From Planctomycetota bacterium (GTDB lineage Bacteria; Planctomycetota; Brocadiia; SM23-32), in NCBI GenBank assembly GCA_030604585.1, contig JAUVVP010000125.1, positions 1-6,295 of the forward strand: a stretch of 6,295 nt of DNA, written 5' to 3'. Position numbers and translations under genes: made by a program. This document shows, in pieces, positions 5,722 through 6,295 of this stretch. Each line of letters starts with the position of its first letter. Position 1 is the stretch's first letter. The notes under the pieces were generated by a model. The model was not told where the DNA came from, did no database searches, and saw only the letters and a list, made by a program, of their open reading frames with translations.

Positions 5722-5988
5722 CTAAGTCTCCAGCTTCCTGTACAGGACCCAGTATTTGCGGCCCGGGCCCCGGTGGAAGTAGAGCTCGAAGAGCTCTGCC
5801 GCCTCGGTTTCCACCACGTAGCAGTCGCGATGCCGTCTGCGCCACCACGACTTCTGGAAGTCCAGGGTGCGCCAACGGCGCCTTACCTCGGCGATCTCAT
5901 ACTCCCTGCCGCGCCAGACGAACGAGGTGGGAGGGCCCGGCTTCCTGGCGAAACGCACCTCCACTTCATCGCCTATGAATTCAGCCAT
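5722..5988 (-). CDS. DUF6504 family small protein
   Basis: An 88-residue protein beginning MAEFIGDEVEVRF. FIGDEVEV at the start, FVWRGREYEIAEV in the middle and ELYFHRGPGRKYWVLYRKLE at the end match my memory of the DUF6504 family. That family is often encoded beside ImuB-like Y-family DNA polymerases and may act in a DNA-damage context, but its biochemistry is unknown. The sequence predicts a compact beta-rich, basic cytosolic protein with several tryptophans. I chose the ATG at 5988 over one 42 nt upstream (6030), because the extension (MRWRTSAQTGGSPF) is unlike the family and the conserved block starts here. The ribosome binding site is weak (AGGGGG about 10 nt upstream). The gene ends just before a heptad array. 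Confidence 0.75.
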   Translation of the reverse strand: MAEFIGDEVEVRFARKPGPPTSFVWRGREYEIAEVRRRWRTLDFQKSWWRRRHRDCYVVETEAAELFELYFHRGPGRKYWVLYRKLET

Positions 5989-6090
5989 GAACGGACTACC
6001 CCCTGTCTGCGCGGAGGTCCTCCAGCGCACGCAAGGACCGCCTCACCCCGGTTTAGTGGCCCGTTAAGCAGCGGACCTTGTGTTCCGGCA

Positions 6091-6147
6091 CCCCCGGCGA
6101 GACGCCGGGGGCTACCCGTACCGGGTAGGCGGGGCGTCTCGCCCCGC
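6091..6147. repeat. Paired GC hairpins (REP-like element)
   Basis: The first hairpin is CCCCCGGCG (6091-6099), loop AGA, CGCCGGGGG (6103-6111). The second is GCGGGGCG (6129-6136), loop TCT, CGCCCCGC (6140-6147). Between them CTACCC (6112-6117) pairs with GGGTAG (6123-6128), so the unit is an inverted pair centred near 6120. The two hairpins share the core GGCGTCTCGCC in opposite orientation, but their outer stems differ with pairing kept. It lies in the 217-nt gap upstream of DUF6504. It could end transcription of the edge gene, though there is no clear T tract. Confidence 0.8.
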
Positions 6148-6205
6148 TCTTCGCGAATGGAGTAGCGAGGGGAAACGCAATGCTCCCAGTTCAACAGTCC
6201 ACTGA

Positions 6206-6295
6206 TTAAGACGGGCGCGCCGTAGGCCAGTACTGCTCCGGGCGGCCTTCAGAGTCCACGACCACGCGCCGGCCCTCTACGAGGCGGACCGGCAC
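6206..6295 (-). CDS. 3' end of an unidentified minus-strand gene, cut by the window edge
   Basis: Reading leftward from the edge, one frame is open for 29 codons and ends in TAA at 6206-6208. Its product is PVRLVEGRRVVVDSEGRPEQYWPTARPS after a leading Val. The codons are GC-rich in the third position, like the other genes, which supports coding. The GRR-V-V-V-D...GRPE...YW texture loosely resembles the C-terminal part of ImuB-like Y-family polymerases, which often neighbour DUF6504. That identification is a guess from context and 29 residues. The 217-nt gap to DUF6504 contains a hairpin pair, so the two are not tightly coupled. Confidence 0.45.
   Translation of the reverse strand: MPVRLVEGRRVVVDSEGRPEQYWPTARPS

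Noticed and set aside
5105..5725. A 206-codon + strand open frame opposite the zinc-knuckle gene
   Set aside because: The minus strand encodes eight phased CxxC pairs with a strong AGGAGG. The + frame is Pro/Ala/Gly-rich and runs through the promoter and heptad region.
5711..5733. + strand TTGACA at 5711-5716 as a promoter
   Set aside because: No -10-like hexamer lies 15-19 nt downstream and no + strand gene follows.
5572..6165. A 197-codon + strand open frame spanning DUF6504 and the hairpins
   Set aside because: It crosses repeats and intergenic DNA, opposes a recognisable DUF6504 gene, and has no motif.
5973..6194. A 73-codon minus-strand open frame through the hairpin pair
   Set aside because: Its sequence is largely translated hairpin DNA and it overlaps the DUF6504 start in another frame.

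Overview
This is a GC-rich bacterial chromosome segment with dense coding. It has four genes on the + strand (2-4600), a convergent junction at 4600-4679, and three minus-strand genes to the right edge. The sequence does not fix the taxon. An indirect Gln-tRNA/Asn-tRNA amidation gene (gatB), a TIGR03960-type radical SAM protein, two creatininase-family hydrolases and a DUF6504 protein fit a free-living, high-GC, little-studied phylum (for example Armatimonadota-, Planctomycetota- or Chloroflexota-like). That placement is inference.

Left part: the C-terminal 426 residues of a TIGR03960-like radical SAM protein (2-1282, cut by the window edge) are followed after 63 nt by a full-length gatB (1346-2788). 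A candidate sigma70 promoter for gatB overlaps the upstream stop codon. No gatA or gatC is visible.

Middle part: two tandem creatininase-family paralogs (2894-3709 and 3791-4600) have the same metal-ligand pattern and similar leaders, so they look like a local duplication. Their central regions, which probably set substrate choice, have diverged.

Right part (minus strand): a partial 3' end of an unidentified gene at the edge (6206-6295), a small DUF6504-family protein (5722-5988), and a 308-residue protein with eight CxxC knuckles and repeated W-x-x-Y/W motifs (4679-5605). The last has a good ribosome binding site and a candidate promoter.

The most unusual content is between the genes. (a) Degenerate 7-bp tandem repeats, consensus near CTAWCAM on one strand, occur at three gene ends (2789-2873, 3696-3771, 5666-5717). 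At the first two they lie in head-to-head inverted arrangement. (b) Paired hairpin (REP/BIME-like) elements with stem-preserving base changes occur at 4595-4666 and 6091-6147. Every one of these repeats starts within a few bases of, or overlaps, a stop codon, except the 6091-6147 pair, which lies between two minus-strand genes. I see no CRISPR array, tRNA, rRNA, transposase or defence system. The window is mostly housekeeping genes plus repeat-rich junctions, and the two least understood proteins are the zinc-knuckle protein and the creatininase pair.
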